Shown: one piece after another, positions 19,176-28,689 of the stretch
Numbering within the stretch: position 1 is the first letter of the stretch
Layout: each line of letters opens with the position of its first letter
Assembly (NCBI RefSeq): GCF_018219155.1
Contig: NZ_CP056123.1
Location: 4,411,505-4,475,504 of the forward strand
Direction: 5' to 3'
DNA: 64,000 nt
Source: Moritella sp. 24
GTDB taxonomy: Bacteria > Pseudomonadota > Gammaproteobacteria > Enterobacterales > Moritellaceae
Position numbers and translations under genes: made by a program
The notes under the pieces: generated by a model
What the model saw: only the letters and a program-made list of their open reading frames with translations
Told to the model about the DNA's origin: nothing
Database searches by the model: none

Positions 19176-20068
19176 AGCATTGACTCCCCAAACCACCAAA
19201 TCACTAATATCATTTCAAGCACCAGCACACTCACCAAGATAGGCAAACGCAAATTACGCGGTTGAATCGCACTATCAGTATCTTTAATGGCGAGTTTAAC
19301 CAATTTAGTGGTGATATTTCGATTGTTTAATCCATAACTTAGCATCAAGCATTTATGGGCCAATATATTGATTAAACGCGGTATACCACCACTTGCTTGA
19401 TGTAATACACGCAATGCGCGAGGTTCAAATAAAGGTGCACCACGATAACCTGATACAGCAAGGCGATGCTCAACATAACTTGCCGTTTCATTAACCAATA
19501 ATGGACGAAGTTGGTATGAAAAAGTGATACGTTGACGTAATTGACGTAAGTTATCTTGTTTTAAGCGCACATCTAATTCAGGCTGACCGAATAGCACCAC
19601 TTGCATTAATTTCTTACTTTCAGTTTCTAAGTTACTGATTAGACGCAAAGCTTCTAAGGTTTCATGCGGTAGCATTTGCGCTTCATCAATCAATAGCACC
19701 ACTTGTTTTTCTTGGGCCGATAGCGCGATTAGTTGATGGTTAAGCGCTTCAGTTAATTGGTGTTGATCTAAACTTGCATCTATACCAAGTTCGCTAGCAA
19801 TTGCCGCACGCATTTCACTCGGTGTTAAATAAGGATTAGGCAAATATGCAATCACATAGTTATCACCCAACTCATTCAATAACTTGCGACAGATAAGTGT
19901 TTTACCTGTGCCAACTTCACCCGTTACCTTAATGAATCCTTCACCACTAGCAAGCGCAGTTGTCAGCACTTGTAGTGCCTCAAAATGCGGTACTAACGGA
20001 TGATAAAACTGCGTATTTGGAGTCAGACCAAACGGTACCTCAGTCAAGCCAAAATGAGACTTATACAT
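19172..20068 (-). CDS. mshM: MSHA ATPase MshM (ExeA/GspA family)
   Basis: AAA ATPase of the ExeA type, probably aiding secretin insertion through the cell wall together with MshN. The 298 residues include Walker A GEVGTGKT near residue 51 and Walker B VVLLIDEAQ near 125, with a single membrane helix at the C-terminus (about 275-293, LVSVLVLEMILVIWW). It begins on the last base of mshL and is coupled to mshN by a four-base overlap. Confidence 0.93.
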   Translation of the reverse strand: MYKSHFGLTEVPFGLTPNTQFYHPLVPHFEALQVLTTALASGEGFIKVTGEVGTGKTLICRKLLNELGDNYVIAYLPNPYLTPSEMRAAIASELGIDASLDQHQLTEALNHQLIALSAQEKQVVLLIDEAQMLPHETLEALRLISNLETESKKLMQVVLFGQPELDVRLKQDNLRQLRQRITFSYQLRPLLVNETASYVEHRLAVSGYRGAPLFEPRALRVLHQASGGIPRLINILAHKCLMLSYGLNNRNITTKLVKLAIKDTDSAIQPRNLRLPILVSVLVLEMILVIWWFGESML

Positions 20069-21681
20069 TAGCCTTTCTCATTTTTTTGTTTTGTTGGATA
20101 CCATTGTTCAAGTAATTCCGCAGAGCGTTCCAACTCTAAGCGCCACGTATTTTGATCAACAACCACTGGTTTGATTAAGATAATGAGTTCTGTTTTCTGC
20201 GCTGATTGCGAGCGGTTTGTAAAGAACTCACCTAACCAAGGAATATCTCCTAAGAAAGGCACTTTTGATACGAGATCTTTATTTGCAGTCTTCATCAAGC
20301 CACCAATCACGATAATTTCACCGCTTTTGGCTTTTACAACTGTATCTGTTTCACGCACATCGCTTTTTGCTAATGGTAGCTCAGTACCTGCTACGGTTTT
20401 ACTTGAATCCGTTACATCAATAATAGAAGGATGAACATGTAATAACACCCCGCCTTCGCTATCAATTTGTGGTGTCACATCCAATGCAATGCCTGAGAAA
20501 AAGGGTGTTATCTCAATATCTTGCTCAACTTGCTTTGTTTCTGTTGATGTCGTTGTTGAATAGCCAGTAACAAAATACTCATCTCGGCCTACTTTTATCA
20601 CTGCTTTTTGATTATTTAACGCTGTTACACGAGGACTTGATAATACGTTTACATCCCCTTGCGTTTTTAACAAATTGATTGCGGCACTAAAATCATTACC
20701 CGCTAAGGTCAATACACCTCCGCCAGAAGCAATATCCGTGATATCTGTAACATCAAATTTAAACGATGATTTAGTCGCTACATCGCCATTATTTACATTC
20801 CAATCAATACCTTGCTCATAACCATCATTTAATGTGACTTCCATTATCTTAACTTCAAGTAATACTTGGCGTTGTAATTGAGCTTCAGATTTTGCTAAAA
20901 AGTCTTTGATCTTACGAATATCTTTTGGATAACCGTGCACTGTTACTAGGCCTGCTTGAGGACTAATAATAACTTGCGTATTACGCTTATTCGCAGTTAA
21001 AGCCAACAAGGTATTTTCTAATTCAGTCCAGTAATCTGTTTCTGTTTTTGTTGAGATCTCAGTACCAACACTGCTCGATGATGATGACGATGAGTTGTCA
21101 TCATCAGAAGAACTATCATCCGAAGAACTGCTGCTGTCAGATGAGTTACTATCTGTTAGATAACCAGAACTAATCGAACTGTTTGATGAACCACTACGTT
21201 TCATCAACAAATAGTTCATTGGAATAATCTCGGTACGAATACCAGCACCATTTACACGGTACGTATTACCTTGACGCTGAATATCATAGCCATACATATC
21301 GGCGACTTCATCCATCGTCTCTTCGATCGTGACATCATTTAATACAACAGTAACACGTCCAGACACATCAGGGCTGACAGTCAGGTTGTACTTAGTTCCC
21401 TTTAAAAGCGAACCAAAAAACTGTCTCGCTGAAACTGATTTAGCGGCAATATCCATACGAGGTTCAATCACAGGACGGTTAAGATGATCACCGCCTTCCA
21501 ACCCTGGTAATAACTCGGCATTGACGTCATCAGGCACTGTCCATTCCTGCGCAGCACTGTCAGCACGATCAAGCTCAGATTGAATTGATTCTTTAATAAC
21601 AACAGGCTCGAGTGAACTACGCGTTGTTTCACAACCCGTTAAAAATACACCAGCAATAATAGCAAGATACAACTTGTTCAT
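20068..21681 (-). CDS. mshL: MSHA outer-membrane secretin MshL
   Basis: Secretin forming the outer-membrane pore for the pilus. A lipoprotein signal (lipobox LTGC, Cys17) begins the 537-residue product. N-terminal domains (about 75-270) precede the secretin core (about 330-520), which shows VLSSPRVTALNNQKAVIKVG and the end motif PFLGDIPWLGEFF. Residues about 165-215 form a Ser/Asp low-complexity stretch with runs of Ser, encoded near 21030-21180; this is an expected linker position but longer and more biased than usual. It is followed by mshM and preceded by mshK. Confidence 0.95.
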   Translation of the reverse strand: MNKLYLAIIAGVFLTGCETTRSSLEPVVIKESIQSELDRADSAAQEWTVPDDVNAELLPGLEGGDHLNRPVIEPRMDIAAKSVSARQFFGSLLKGTKYNLTVSPDVSGRVTVVLNDVTIEETMDEVADMYGYDIQRQGNTYRVNGAGIRTEIIPMNYLLMKRSGSSNSSISSGYLTDSNSSDSSSSSDDSSSDDDNSSSSSSSSVGTEISTKTETDYWTELENTLLALTANKRNTQVIISPQAGLVTVHGYPKDIRKIKDFLAKSEAQLQRQVLLEVKIMEVTLNDGYEQGIDWNVNNGDVATKSSFKFDVTDITDIASGGGVLTLAGNDFSAAINLLKTQGDVNVLSSPRVTALNNQKAVIKVGRDEYFVTGYSTTTSTETKQVEQDIEITPFFSGIALDVTPQIDSEGGVLLHVHPSIIDVTDSSKTVAGTELPLAKSDVRETDTVVKAKSGEIIVIGGLMKTANKDLVSKVPFLGDIPWLGEFFTNRSQSAQKTELIILIKPVVVDQNTWRLELERSAELLEQWYPTKQKNEKG

Positions 21682-21696
21682 AATTAATTTTGAGCC

Positions 21697-22041
21697 TTAA
21701 TGTTTAATTTTACTGCCAAATAATGACAATCTAAATTCTTTATTTTTACGTACGAAATAGACAAAATCGTCGGTAATACGGCGCACCTGAAAACCTGAAA
21801 CCCAACTTCCCGCTTGTACTTCTTTATCATTCATAATCGCAATATGTGTATTATTTCGGACAAAGATCGCCTGTAAACTTGGTACTCTCACTTTTGCCTT
21901 CGCTTGAGCTCGAATAACAGGTTCCACAGCTCCCCAAGGGCCAGTTGGATCATCAAGAACATTACCATTAATCACACCTTGTCCAGCGTAAGTAACATTC
22001 GTAAGTATCAATAACAGCATTGGTAGTAATAATTTAACCAC
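21697..22041 (-). CDS. mshK: MSHA biogenesis protein MshK
   Basis: Short periplasmic protein (114 residues) of the MSHA system, comparable to the PilP/GspC role of linking the inner-membrane platform with the secretin. A signal peptide (about residues 1-19, ending VTYAGQ) is visible, then a small beta-rich domain (VRVPSLQAIFVRNN, SGFQVRRITDDFVYF). It overlaps mshJ by eight bases. Assigned mainly from position and size. Confidence 0.82.
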   Translation of the reverse strand: MVKLLLPMLLLILTNVTYAGQGVINGNVLDDPTGPWGAVEPVIRAQAKAKVRVPSLQAIFVRNNTHIAIMNDKEVQAGSWVSGFQVRRITDDFVYFVRKNKEFRLSLFGSKIKH

Positions 22042-22852
22042 GAATAAATTCCTTATTAATACTCAAGGTATAAATTTCCATCACCACTTGTGCAGTTGGG
22101 TAATCTTGCATTTGATAGTCAAAAACGTCCCAATAGAATTTTTTTGGTAATTGCTCAATCGTATTTAAATAAGCTTGAATATTAAAAAATGATCCTGTCA
22201 TCGTAATACGTAAACCGTGACGATAAAGCAATACTTCAGAATCCGATGTCACCGTGACGGCAGCTTCAGGTTTAGCAAGCGCAGCATCTATATTTTTTGA
22301 TATTTCATCACTCTTAATAATATTATTCGCATTAAGATCTTGGCCATTCGCACTCGCAAATTTAGGTTTATTCTCAACCGTACTTTCGACCTTATTCTCG
22401 ACCTCATCGCTTGCACTGTTATTACCAGTAATCGTTGTCACAGGTAATGATTCAATCGCGATCAATTTCACACGTTTAGCACGGCTTAATACATCGCCCA
22501 GTACTAATGCCATTTGATTTGAATTAATTAAATCCGCAGTTAAATCGGTTAATTTACCATTTGCTTTGTTGAGTTCAGCTTCTGTTCGTGCGATTCGTAA
22601 CTTAACGACTTTATTCGGATCACTAGCAAGCGCTTGCAGTAGTTCAGCTTTATCAAATTCATATTGTCGCTGCTGCTGTGTTAATGATGACAACTTCGAC
22701 GTTGATTTTTGATTCTGTATATAAATAGGTTCCAGCCATAAACTATAGATAAGATAAACAATCGCAATAAACAGCGAGCCAACCAATAATGAACGTTCAC
22801 GCATTGATAATAAGCTGAACTTAGCTTTCATTGTCTGCCAATGTTGTTGCAT
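22034..22852 (-). CDS. mshJ: MSHA biogenesis protein MshJ (PilO/GspM-like)
   Basis: Bitopic inner-membrane assembly protein. The 272 residues have a cytoplasmic head, one membrane helix (about 22-40, LLVGSLFIAIVYLIYSL), a coiled coil (about 47-120) and a C-terminal ferredoxin-like region. A polar spacer near 135-190, rich in Asn, Lys and Ser, links them. The start shares one base with the preceding PilN-like gene and the end overlaps mshK by eight bases. Confidence 0.86.
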   Translation of the reverse strand: MQQHWQTMKAKFSLLSMRERSLLVGSLFIAIVYLIYSLWLEPIYIQNQKSTSKLSSLTQQQRQYEFDKAELLQALASDPNKVVKLRIARTEAELNKANGKLTDLTADLINSNQMALVLGDVLSRAKRVKLIAIESLPVTTITGNNSASDEVENKVESTVENKPKFASANGQDLNANNIIKSDEISKNIDAALAKPEAAVTVTSDSEVLLYRHGLRITMTGSFFNIQAYLNTIEQLPKKFYWDVFDYQMQDYPTAQVVMEIYTLSINKEFIRG

Positions 22853-23451
22853 TATTCAGTTACCTCAGCGACGACCTGATTCGTTAACGTAAACGCAATC
22901 ACATCATCGCTGTTCCGATTAATATTTAATAAATTAAACTCTCGCCCCTGTAATGATTTACCCTGAGAGAATTTACGGATCCAACGTGGAATAGCTTCAT
23001 GTGTTCTCGCGATCCCTGTTAGTGTCATTTTGTCACCCGATAAACGAATTTGATTTAAGCGAATATCTCTATCACGTTGCGAAGCCAAGTCCGACATTAA
23101 AATAGCAAAACCACTTGATTGCACTAATGCTAAATCTGATAACTGAACAAGTAATTCATCACGATACTGTAAGCGTGTTTGTAATAAGTCTAACTGCTGC
23201 GTTAATGCCGGGTTCTGAATATGTAGCGAGACTTGATTCGACAAATCAGCCACTTCGGCTTCTTGTTCAATTAATTGGTTTTTTGCTATTTTAATTTGCT
23301 TTTCCAGCAAGGCTTTATCAGTTTCCGCCATATAAGCAAGGATCAGCATTAACACTAACGTGACAGCAATCATCACAGCAGATTGTGTTAATGTTAAATA
23401 TTCTTTTTTGGGCCTAAATGCCTGTGTATATAAATTTACGCGATTTTTCAT
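22852..23451 (-). CDS. PilN-like MSHA assembly protein (MshI second component)
   Basis: PilN/GspL-type inner-membrane protein of 199 residues with the cytoplasmic start MKNRVNLYTQAFRPKKEYL, in which NLY is the expected PilM-binding tail. One membrane helix follows (about 24-42), then a coiled coil and a periplasmic domain. In many MSHA loci this is annotated MshI2 or simply a PilN-domain protein. It overlaps the PilM-like mshI by four bases, consistent with a PilM-PilN pair. Confidence 0.85.
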   Translation of the reverse strand: MKNRVNLYTQAFRPKKEYLTLTQSAVMIAVTLVLMLILAYMAETDKALLEKQIKIAKNQLIEQEAEVADLSNQVSLHIQNPALTQQLDLLQTRLQYRDELLVQLSDLALVQSSGFAILMSDLASQRDRDIRLNQIRLSGDKMTLTGIARTHEAIPRWIRKFSQGKSLQGREFNLLNINRNSDDVIAFTLTNQVVAEVTE

Positions 23452-24359
23452 GACGATTTTTCCAACGCTCCACCAATTGCCGGTAAAAAGCCAGTATCAA
23501 CATTATCACCAATGTACGCATGCTTTAATGGCGTAACAGGTATCGTAAAGTTAATTTGTAAGCGTGAAATTAACGGTTCTAGAATCATACTCGGTAGTGC
23601 CAAGTTTATTTCTTTAACTTCAGGTAGTTTTAATTGGCTAACAACAAAGTCCGCTGAACGCTGAATCTCTAAACTAAAGTTATCTAACAAAGATGTATCA
23701 AGCTGACTTTCTTGTAGATCACGTAATCGTGAAAAACCACGTAGACGACGTGAAAAATAGAGCTGATTATCATAAATAATAGTCAGACTTACTTCTTGAT
23801 AATCCTGCTGGGCAATTAACATTTGCGTGCTTTTTCGAGCTGTATCTGCGCTCGTGTTAAAAAGGTTTGCAGTTGCCAACTCTTCAATACCGATAGTCAC
23901 GAGTTCAAGCTTCGACTGCTTTATCGCGGTAATAATTAATTCAACTAAGCTCTTAGAGCTGTAAACCAAGTTAATTTTGTTTTGATTAGGTACCGAAAAA
24001 TAATCAAATACAACGCTATCAATTGCTTCACTAATAAACTCTTTGGCAATAAAAGGCAGTGTACTGGCAATTTCGTCATCAGGCACACTTGGCTTATCAA
24101 TTTGTAATAATTGGTACAATTGATTCGACAATACGACATGGCAAGCTGACGATTGTAATTTATGCTTAACAATCATTGCACTCAGCGTTTTAACCAACTC
24201 TGAAATATCATTGAAGGCAGTTGAGTCCAGTACTGAGATCGCATCATTGCTCGCCGACAAGGCGCAAATATCAACACGCTGTTTAGCAATAAAAACACCC
24301 AGTTTTGCTTGTGTATTACTATTTTTTAACCAGGGTATACGCATAAAAAGCTGTCGCAC
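23448..24359 (-). CDS. mshI: MSHA biogenesis protein MshI (PilM-like)
   Basis: Actin-like cytoplasmic protein of the pilus alignment complex; it should dock the PilN-like partner encoded next. The 303 residues have a PilM-type fold (GVFIAKQRVDICAL at the start; VVFDYFSVP; ELATANLF mid-chain) but weak ATP-binding loops, which is normal for MshI. The frame opens with GTG at 24359; an ATG five codons in is an alternative, and neither has a strong SD. An AATG-type repeat lies just upstream. It is the first gene after the gap that separates the assembly operon from csrD. Confidence 0.85.
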   Translation of the reverse strand: MRQLFMRIPWLKNSNTQAKLGVFIAKQRVDICALSASNDAISVLDSTAFNDISELVKTLSAMIVKHKLQSSACHVVLSNQLYQLLQIDKPSVPDDEIASTLPFIAKEFISEAIDSVVFDYFSVPNQNKINLVYSSKSLVELIITAIKQSKLELVTIGIEELATANLFNTSADTARKSTQMLIAQQDYQEVSLTIIYDNQLYFSRRLRGFSRLRDLQESQLDTSLLDNFSLEIQRSADFVVSQLKLPEVKEINLALPSMILEPLISRLQINFTIPVTPLKHAYIGDNVDTGFLPAIGGALEKSS

Positions 24360-24363
24360 CTAA

Positions 24364-24385
24364 ATGAATGAATAAATGAATGAAA
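24364..24385. repeat. Tetranucleotide repeat upstream of mshI
   Basis: Five AATG-like units with one AATA variant lie within 25 bases of the mshI start codon, downstream of its predicted -10. Units are few, so slippage would be rare, but a change in copy number would alter leader spacing. Confidence 0.5.
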
Positions 24386-24446
24386 ATAAGCCAATAACCA
24401 TCATACTTTAATCGACTTAAAGTAGTAAGCAAAGTGTGAGGTTAGC

Positions 24447-24452
24447 ATTATA
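24447..24452 (-). promoter_or_regulatory. Candidate -10 element of the msh assembly operon
   Basis: A perfect TATAAT lies on the minus strand 87 bases before the mshI start, in the csrD-mshI gap. The -35 region at 16-18 bases spacing is poor (TTACGC at best), so an activator may be required if this is real. Confidence 0.35.
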
Positions 24453-24493
24453 TTATCACCTTTAAATAGCGTAATCATCACAGAAAAGTAACA

Positions 24494-26410
24494 TTAAGAC
24501 TCAGCCAATGTACTGAGTTGATTACAAAAATATCCCTGCGCGCCATAAACACCCAGTTTATTAAGTGCGTCCCACTCTCCTTTCGACTCAACACCCACTG
24601 CAATAACTCTAGTGGCTAAGTTAACGGTACCACCCAGAATACTCCGAATTGCTAACTGGTTAATTTGTCGCTTATGCAGATCACGCACTAAACTAGGATG
24701 GATCTTGATAACATCCACATCTAATTTTTTAATATACGATGAGTTCACGACATCTTTACCCACCATGTCTACATCGAGGCAACAACCCAAGGCTTTCAGT
24801 TTTTTGGCTGGCTCTAATAACATCTCTAAATTATAATTAATTTGGTATTCATGGATCTCAAAATGCAGCATCGCACGTGATTTAACAGGCAGACGAATAA
24901 TATCTAAATATACTTCACGCATAAAATGCTTATCTAAATAACTCTCGATATCTAAATTAATGCCGCAAGAAATGGGAGCGTTTTTCTCTAAATTAGAAAT
25001 TGCACGTTCAACGGTTAAACGATCAATACGCTTCAATACACCACATTTTTCAGCCATCGGTAGAAACACGCCAGCATGTATCCACTCTTTATTTTCATCT
25101 TGTAGCCTTGGGTATATTTCATGACCCAGTACCTGCTTATCTTTCATGCTTAAAATTAATTGCTCTTCATAATGAAACGCATTATTTTTAAAAGTGCGAT
25201 CAAACAGTCCACGCCACCTTACCGTGCCTTTTGCATAAACAGGTGTCTGCTCTTCTTGCTCATACAAGAACCAGCCAGAAGAACCCTGTAATACCGCAAT
25301 CTTCAATGCTTGATCGACACTTTCTAACACCTCTTCTGCTGATTCACCATAGTTATAAATAGCAACACCGGTATAGAACAATTCATCACAATCAACAGGT
25401 GTTGATAAGCTCACACGGGTAAGTAACTTGTACAATTGCTTCATCACAATTTCAGATTCAGGCCCTGTGATACGTGGTAATAAAATAACAAACTGATCGC
25501 CACGATAACGAGCTAATACAGATCCCGTAAAGCGGTCAACAAACTTACTTAATAGTTCGCTCACCGATTTAACCATCTCATCAACACTTGCGACACCATG
25601 GTTATAATTGAGTTGAGATAATTCATAGAGCTCAATTTTGATCGCAGTACCTGCAATAACGCCAGGATCTGAAAGCATGTCTTCTAATTGATTTAAAAAG
25701 AAGTCTCGATTACCAATCCCTGTCGAAGGATCAACAAAAGCATTTGTACGCATATAAGAATCAAAACGACTACGTTCTTGTTTTGTATCTTCAAGATCGG
25801 CTATTAACTTATCAAATGCTCGACTTGTTGCTTTAGGCCATTCAAATTCAGAACCCACGGCAACTTTAATATGATCACCATTGAGTATTTGATAACTTCG
25901 ACTAGAGAGTAATTCCGCGCCATACATCCCCTTTTTAAGAAAGTGAATGGCAATAACTAATCCGAATATGGCAATGAGTAAACCAATACTCACACCACTA
26001 AATAATTCTGGCGGGTAATCCATCGCATAATAAGGAGAAAGCATAATCACTTTCGCTTTGAAGTCGCTATTTGCTTTTAAATCGAAATGATATTCTTTTA
26101 AAAAAGAGGTGACTTTGTCTGTATCAGGCGTACGAGCATCAAAGTCATAGCTGACAATACCGTCTTTTTCGACAGTAAGTTGTAATACTGAATGTGCACG
26201 TAATAGCTCTGGTAACCAAAACGCAAAGCGAGGCTCGCTGTCTTCCATCGCCAGCTGTTCGTCCATCACATCAATCAATCGAGAAATATTTTGCTTTTGA
26301 GTTTCAATGGCAAGACCGCGTAAGCTGACACCGCCTCCCAGCAATACCACGCCAACTGATGACAGCACACAAAACACAATAAAACCAATCAGTTTGTTGG
26401 TAAATTTCAT
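24494..26410 (-). CDS. csrD: CsrD/MshH: degenerate GGDEF-EAL regulator of RNA turnover
   Basis: Membrane-anchored CsrD homologue (mshH in MSHA loci), which in E. coli targets CsrB/CsrC RNAs for RNase E without making or degrading c-di-GMP. The 638 residues show two membrane helices (about 8-28 and 140-160) flanking a periplasmic domain, a HAMP-like linker, a GGDEF-like domain in which the motif reads RGDQF (about residue 304), and an EAL-like domain in which EAL is replaced in FEIHEYQ. Both catalytic motifs are broken, as expected for CsrD rather than a cyclase or phosphodiesterase. It is 134 bases from mshI and next to ssb, the usual left border of the locus. Confidence 0.9.
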   Translation of the reverse strand: MKFTNKLIGFIVFCVLSSVGVVLLGGGVSLRGLAIETQKQNISRLIDVMDEQLAMEDSEPRFAFWLPELLRAHSVLQLTVEKDGIVSYDFDARTPDTDKVTSFLKEYHFDLKANSDFKAKVIMLSPYYAMDYPPELFSGVSIGLLIAIFGLVIAIHFLKKGMYGAELLSSRSYQILNGDHIKVAVGSEFEWPKATSRAFDKLIADLEDTKQERSRFDSYMRTNAFVDPSTGIGNRDFFLNQLEDMLSDPGVIAGTAIKIELYELSQLNYNHGVASVDEMVKSVSELLSKFVDRFTGSVLARYRGDQFVILLPRITGPESEIVMKQLYKLLTRVSLSTPVDCDELFYTGVAIYNYGESAEEVLESVDQALKIAVLQGSSGWFLYEQEEQTPVYAKGTVRWRGLFDRTFKNNAFHYEEQLILSMKDKQVLGHEIYPRLQDENKEWIHAGVFLPMAEKCGVLKRIDRLTVERAISNLEKNAPISCGINLDIESYLDKHFMREVYLDIIRLPVKSRAMLHFEIHEYQINYNLEMLLEPAKKLKALGCCLDVDMVGKDVVNSSYIKKLDVDVIKIHPSLVRDLHKRQINQLAIRSILGGTVNLATRVIAVGVESKGEWDALNKLGVYGAQGYFCNQLSTLAES

Positions 26411-26622
26411 ATATTCCTATACATCCCTATATCAGAAATTCATGATGAAAACACAAATTATGGTAACGACAAAATAATGTCGATATAGTTAATTATTCTA
26501 CTGCATTCTGTTAGCAATAACATATAAAAAACTAATATCATGGGGTATGAACACAATAAAAAACACCAAAGCGGACGTTAGGCATAATTAATTATCGATA
26601 ATTACCCCACAGTAAATACAAA

Positions 26623-26646
26623 AAAGCCCCGAAAAATCGGGGCTTT
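26623..26646 (-). terminator. Rho-independent terminator of the yajR-ssb transcript
   Basis: A 10-bp stem (AAAGCCCCGA with its complement) and a four-base A loop, with A and T runs on both sides, lies 50 bases after the ssb stop. It insulates ssb from csrD. Confidence 0.85.
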
Positions 26647-26696
26647 ATGCATTCTATTTTAAGTGTTTATTCTTACACTTCTATAAAATAGGGGAT

Positions 26697-27314
26697 CTAG
26701 AACGGGATATCATCATCAAAATCTGCAGAAGGTTCGTTGAAACCTTGTTGCGGAGCTTGTTGTTGAGGTGCTGGAGCAGGAGTTTGCTGTTGTGGAGCAT
26801 AACTTTGTTGCTGAGGCGCCTGTTGTTGCTGTGGTTGTTGGTTATAACCACCTTGTTGTTGCTGTGGTGCTGCTGGCTGTTGTGGTTGACCCCAACCTGC
26901 ATTTTGGTTTTGTTGTTGGTTATTATTGTTATAACCACCACCTTGCTGCTGTTGACCACCTTGACGAGAACCGATCATTTGCATCACACCGTTAAAGCCT
27001 TGTACTACAACTTCAGTGGTGAAACGGTCTTGACCATTTTGATCTTGCCATTTACGCGTTTGTAATGCGCCTTCAATATATACCTGTGAACCTTTACGTA
27101 AGTATTCACCAGCAATTTCAGCTAGTTTACCGAATACAGCAACACGGTGCCATTCAGTTTTCTCACGCTGTTCGCCAGTTTGCTTATCACGCCATGACTC
27201 ACTTGTCGCAATTGTTAGATTGGCAACCGCGCCACCATTTGGAAATGAGCGGATTTCAGGATCATTACCTAAATTACCAAGAATAATTACTTTATTTACG
27301 CCACGACTGGCCAT
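26697..27314 (-). CDS. ssb: Single-stranded DNA-binding protein
   Basis: Essential SSB that coats single-stranded DNA in replication and repair. The start at 27314 ([11 protein letters not shown]) gives 205 residues. An earlier ATG at 27335 would overlap the transporter gene and add seven unrelated residues. The OB fold spans about 1-112. A Gln/Gly/Asn-rich linker with repeated QQQ, NNN and PQQ runs follows (about 113-190), then the acidic partner-binding tail DFDDDIPF. The SD AGGAG lies inside the last codons of the upstream MFS gene and only one base separates the two genes, so translation is probably coupled. Confidence 0.97.
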   Translation of the reverse strand: MASRGVNKVIILGNLGNDPEIRSFPNGGAVANLTIATSESWRDKQTGEQREKTEWHRVAVFGKLAEIAGEYLRKGSQVYIEGALQTRKWQDQNGQDRFTTEVVVQGFNGVMQMIGSRQGGQQQQGGGYNNNNQQQNQNAGWGQPQQPAAPQQQQGGYNQQPQQQQAPQQQSYAPQQQTPAPAPQQQAPQQGFNEPSADFDDDIPF

Positions 27315-27315
27315 G

Positions 27316-28689
27316 CTAGCTCCTGTGCTGTTCACGAACCAGGTTCAAAGCCTGGTCTATTTCAAAATCTTTGGTCGCTTTTAAATAAGCAACCTGCTCT
27401 TCTAATACTACTACAGCTTCATTAATACCGGAAATTGATATTAGCTTTTCGGCGATTAATTCAGCTTCTCTTTGGTTTGCAATAGTCACAGATATGGTAT
27501 GTGCTTTAACTTGGCCTACATTTTCTAAGCCTAAAGAAATAACAAACCATACGATCATCACCGCTGAGATAACAAAGAATAATCCTTGCGAGCCCAACTG
27601 AGAATACAAACTACCAGCAATGATACCACCACAAAATGCACCCGCAAATTGTGATGTTGAATAGATGCCCATCGCAGACCCTTTCGCACCAGCAGGTGCA
27701 GACATAGAGATCATAGCGGGTAAAGAGGCTTCTAAAAAGTTAAATGCTGTAAAATACAATACGATAGAAAGTGCAAATAACCATAAATTGCCATTTGCAA
27801 ACCCCATCACACAAAGTGCAATACCCATTAATACAATCGCAAATAAGAAAAATTGTTTATTCATTTTCTTTTTAGCGGCAATAATCAGCATTGGCACCAT
27901 TAACACAAACGATAACAATAACGCGGGGAAATATATCCACCAGTGGTGCTCACCAACCAGTCCTGCATTTTCAAGTTCAAATGGCAATGATACAAAAACA
28001 GCTGTTAATGTTAAGTGCAGTAAAAAAATACCCACATCCAAGCGTAATAATTGCGGGTCACGCAACATCGCTTTTAATTTACGTTTATTTGTACTCGCAT
28101 CACCAGCGGGGGCTTTAGTTGTCGAATTAGGCACAATAAAATGTACAACCGCCATGCCTAATATCGCCAAGCCAGCTGTCACAAAGAAGATCCCTTTCAG
28201 ACCAATCCATTGTGCTAATACAGGTCCAGCTACCAATGAGAATGCGAAAGAAAGTCCAATACACATACCAATAACGGCCATCACTTTTGGTCGCTGTTGC
28301 TCACGTGTAATATCAGCCGCTAAAGCAAGGATCGCACTGGCTACCGCACCGGTACCTTGTAATACACGCCCTACGGCAACGCCATAAACAGAATCTGCAA
28401 CACCAGCAACAATACTGCCTAAACAAAACAAACCTAAACCTGCAATAATTACCGGTTTACGACCAATTCGATCGGATAACTGTCCCATTGGTATTTGCAA
28501 TATCGCTTGAGTTAACCCATAAGCACCAATAACAATACCGACCCAAAGCGGTGAATAACCAATTAAATCACGTCCGTAAATAGCAAAAACTGGCATGATC
28601 ATAAATAGGCCAAGCATTCTTAAACCAAATACTAACGCTAGCGACATCGCTGTTTTTTGCTCTAATTTAGATAAAGCTACATTATCCAT
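27316..28689 (-). CDS. MFS transporter, YajR-like with C-terminal ferredoxin-like domain
   Basis: Major facilitator superfamily proton-coupled exporter of unknown substrate. The 457 residues have about 12 membrane helices with the MFS loop motif [12 protein letters not shown] near residue 70 and the antiporter-type [13 protein letters not shown] near 109. After helix 12 a soluble beta-alpha-beta domain (about 395-457, [16 protein letters not shown]) resembles the YAM domain of E. coli YajR. It stops one base before ssb, an arrangement that makes ssb the second gene of its transcript. Confidence 0.88.
   Translation of the reverse strand: MDNVALSKLEQKTAMSLALVFGLRMLGLFMIMPVFAIYGRDLIGYSPLWVGIVIGAYGLTQAILQIPMGQLSDRIGRKPVIIAGLGLFCLGSIVAGVADSVYGVAVGRVLQGTGAVASAILALAADITREQQRPKVMAVIGMCIGLSFAFSLVAGPVLAQWIGLKGIFFVTAGLAILGMAVVHFIVPNSTTKAPAGDASTNKRKLKAMLRDPQLLRLDVGIFLLHLTLTAVFVSLPFELENAGLVGEHHWWIYFPALLLSFVLMVPMLIIAAKKKMNKQFFLFAIVLMGIALCVMGFANGNLWLFALSIVLYFTAFNFLEASLPAMISMSAPAGAKGSAMGIYSTSQFAGAFCGGIIAGSLYSQLGSQGLFFVISAVMIVWFVISLGLENVGQVKAHTISVTIANQREAELIAEKLISISGINEAVVVLEEQVAYLKATKDFEIDQALNLVREQHRS

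Noticed and set aside
26681-26959. 92-residue frame inside ssb, rich in Asn and Ser
   Set aside because: It is the alternate-frame reading of the Gln-rich ssb linker with no SD of its own.
27665-28387. 240-residue plus-strand frame opposite the MFS gene
   Set aside because: Antisense shadow of a clear 12-helix transporter; no family pattern and no SD.
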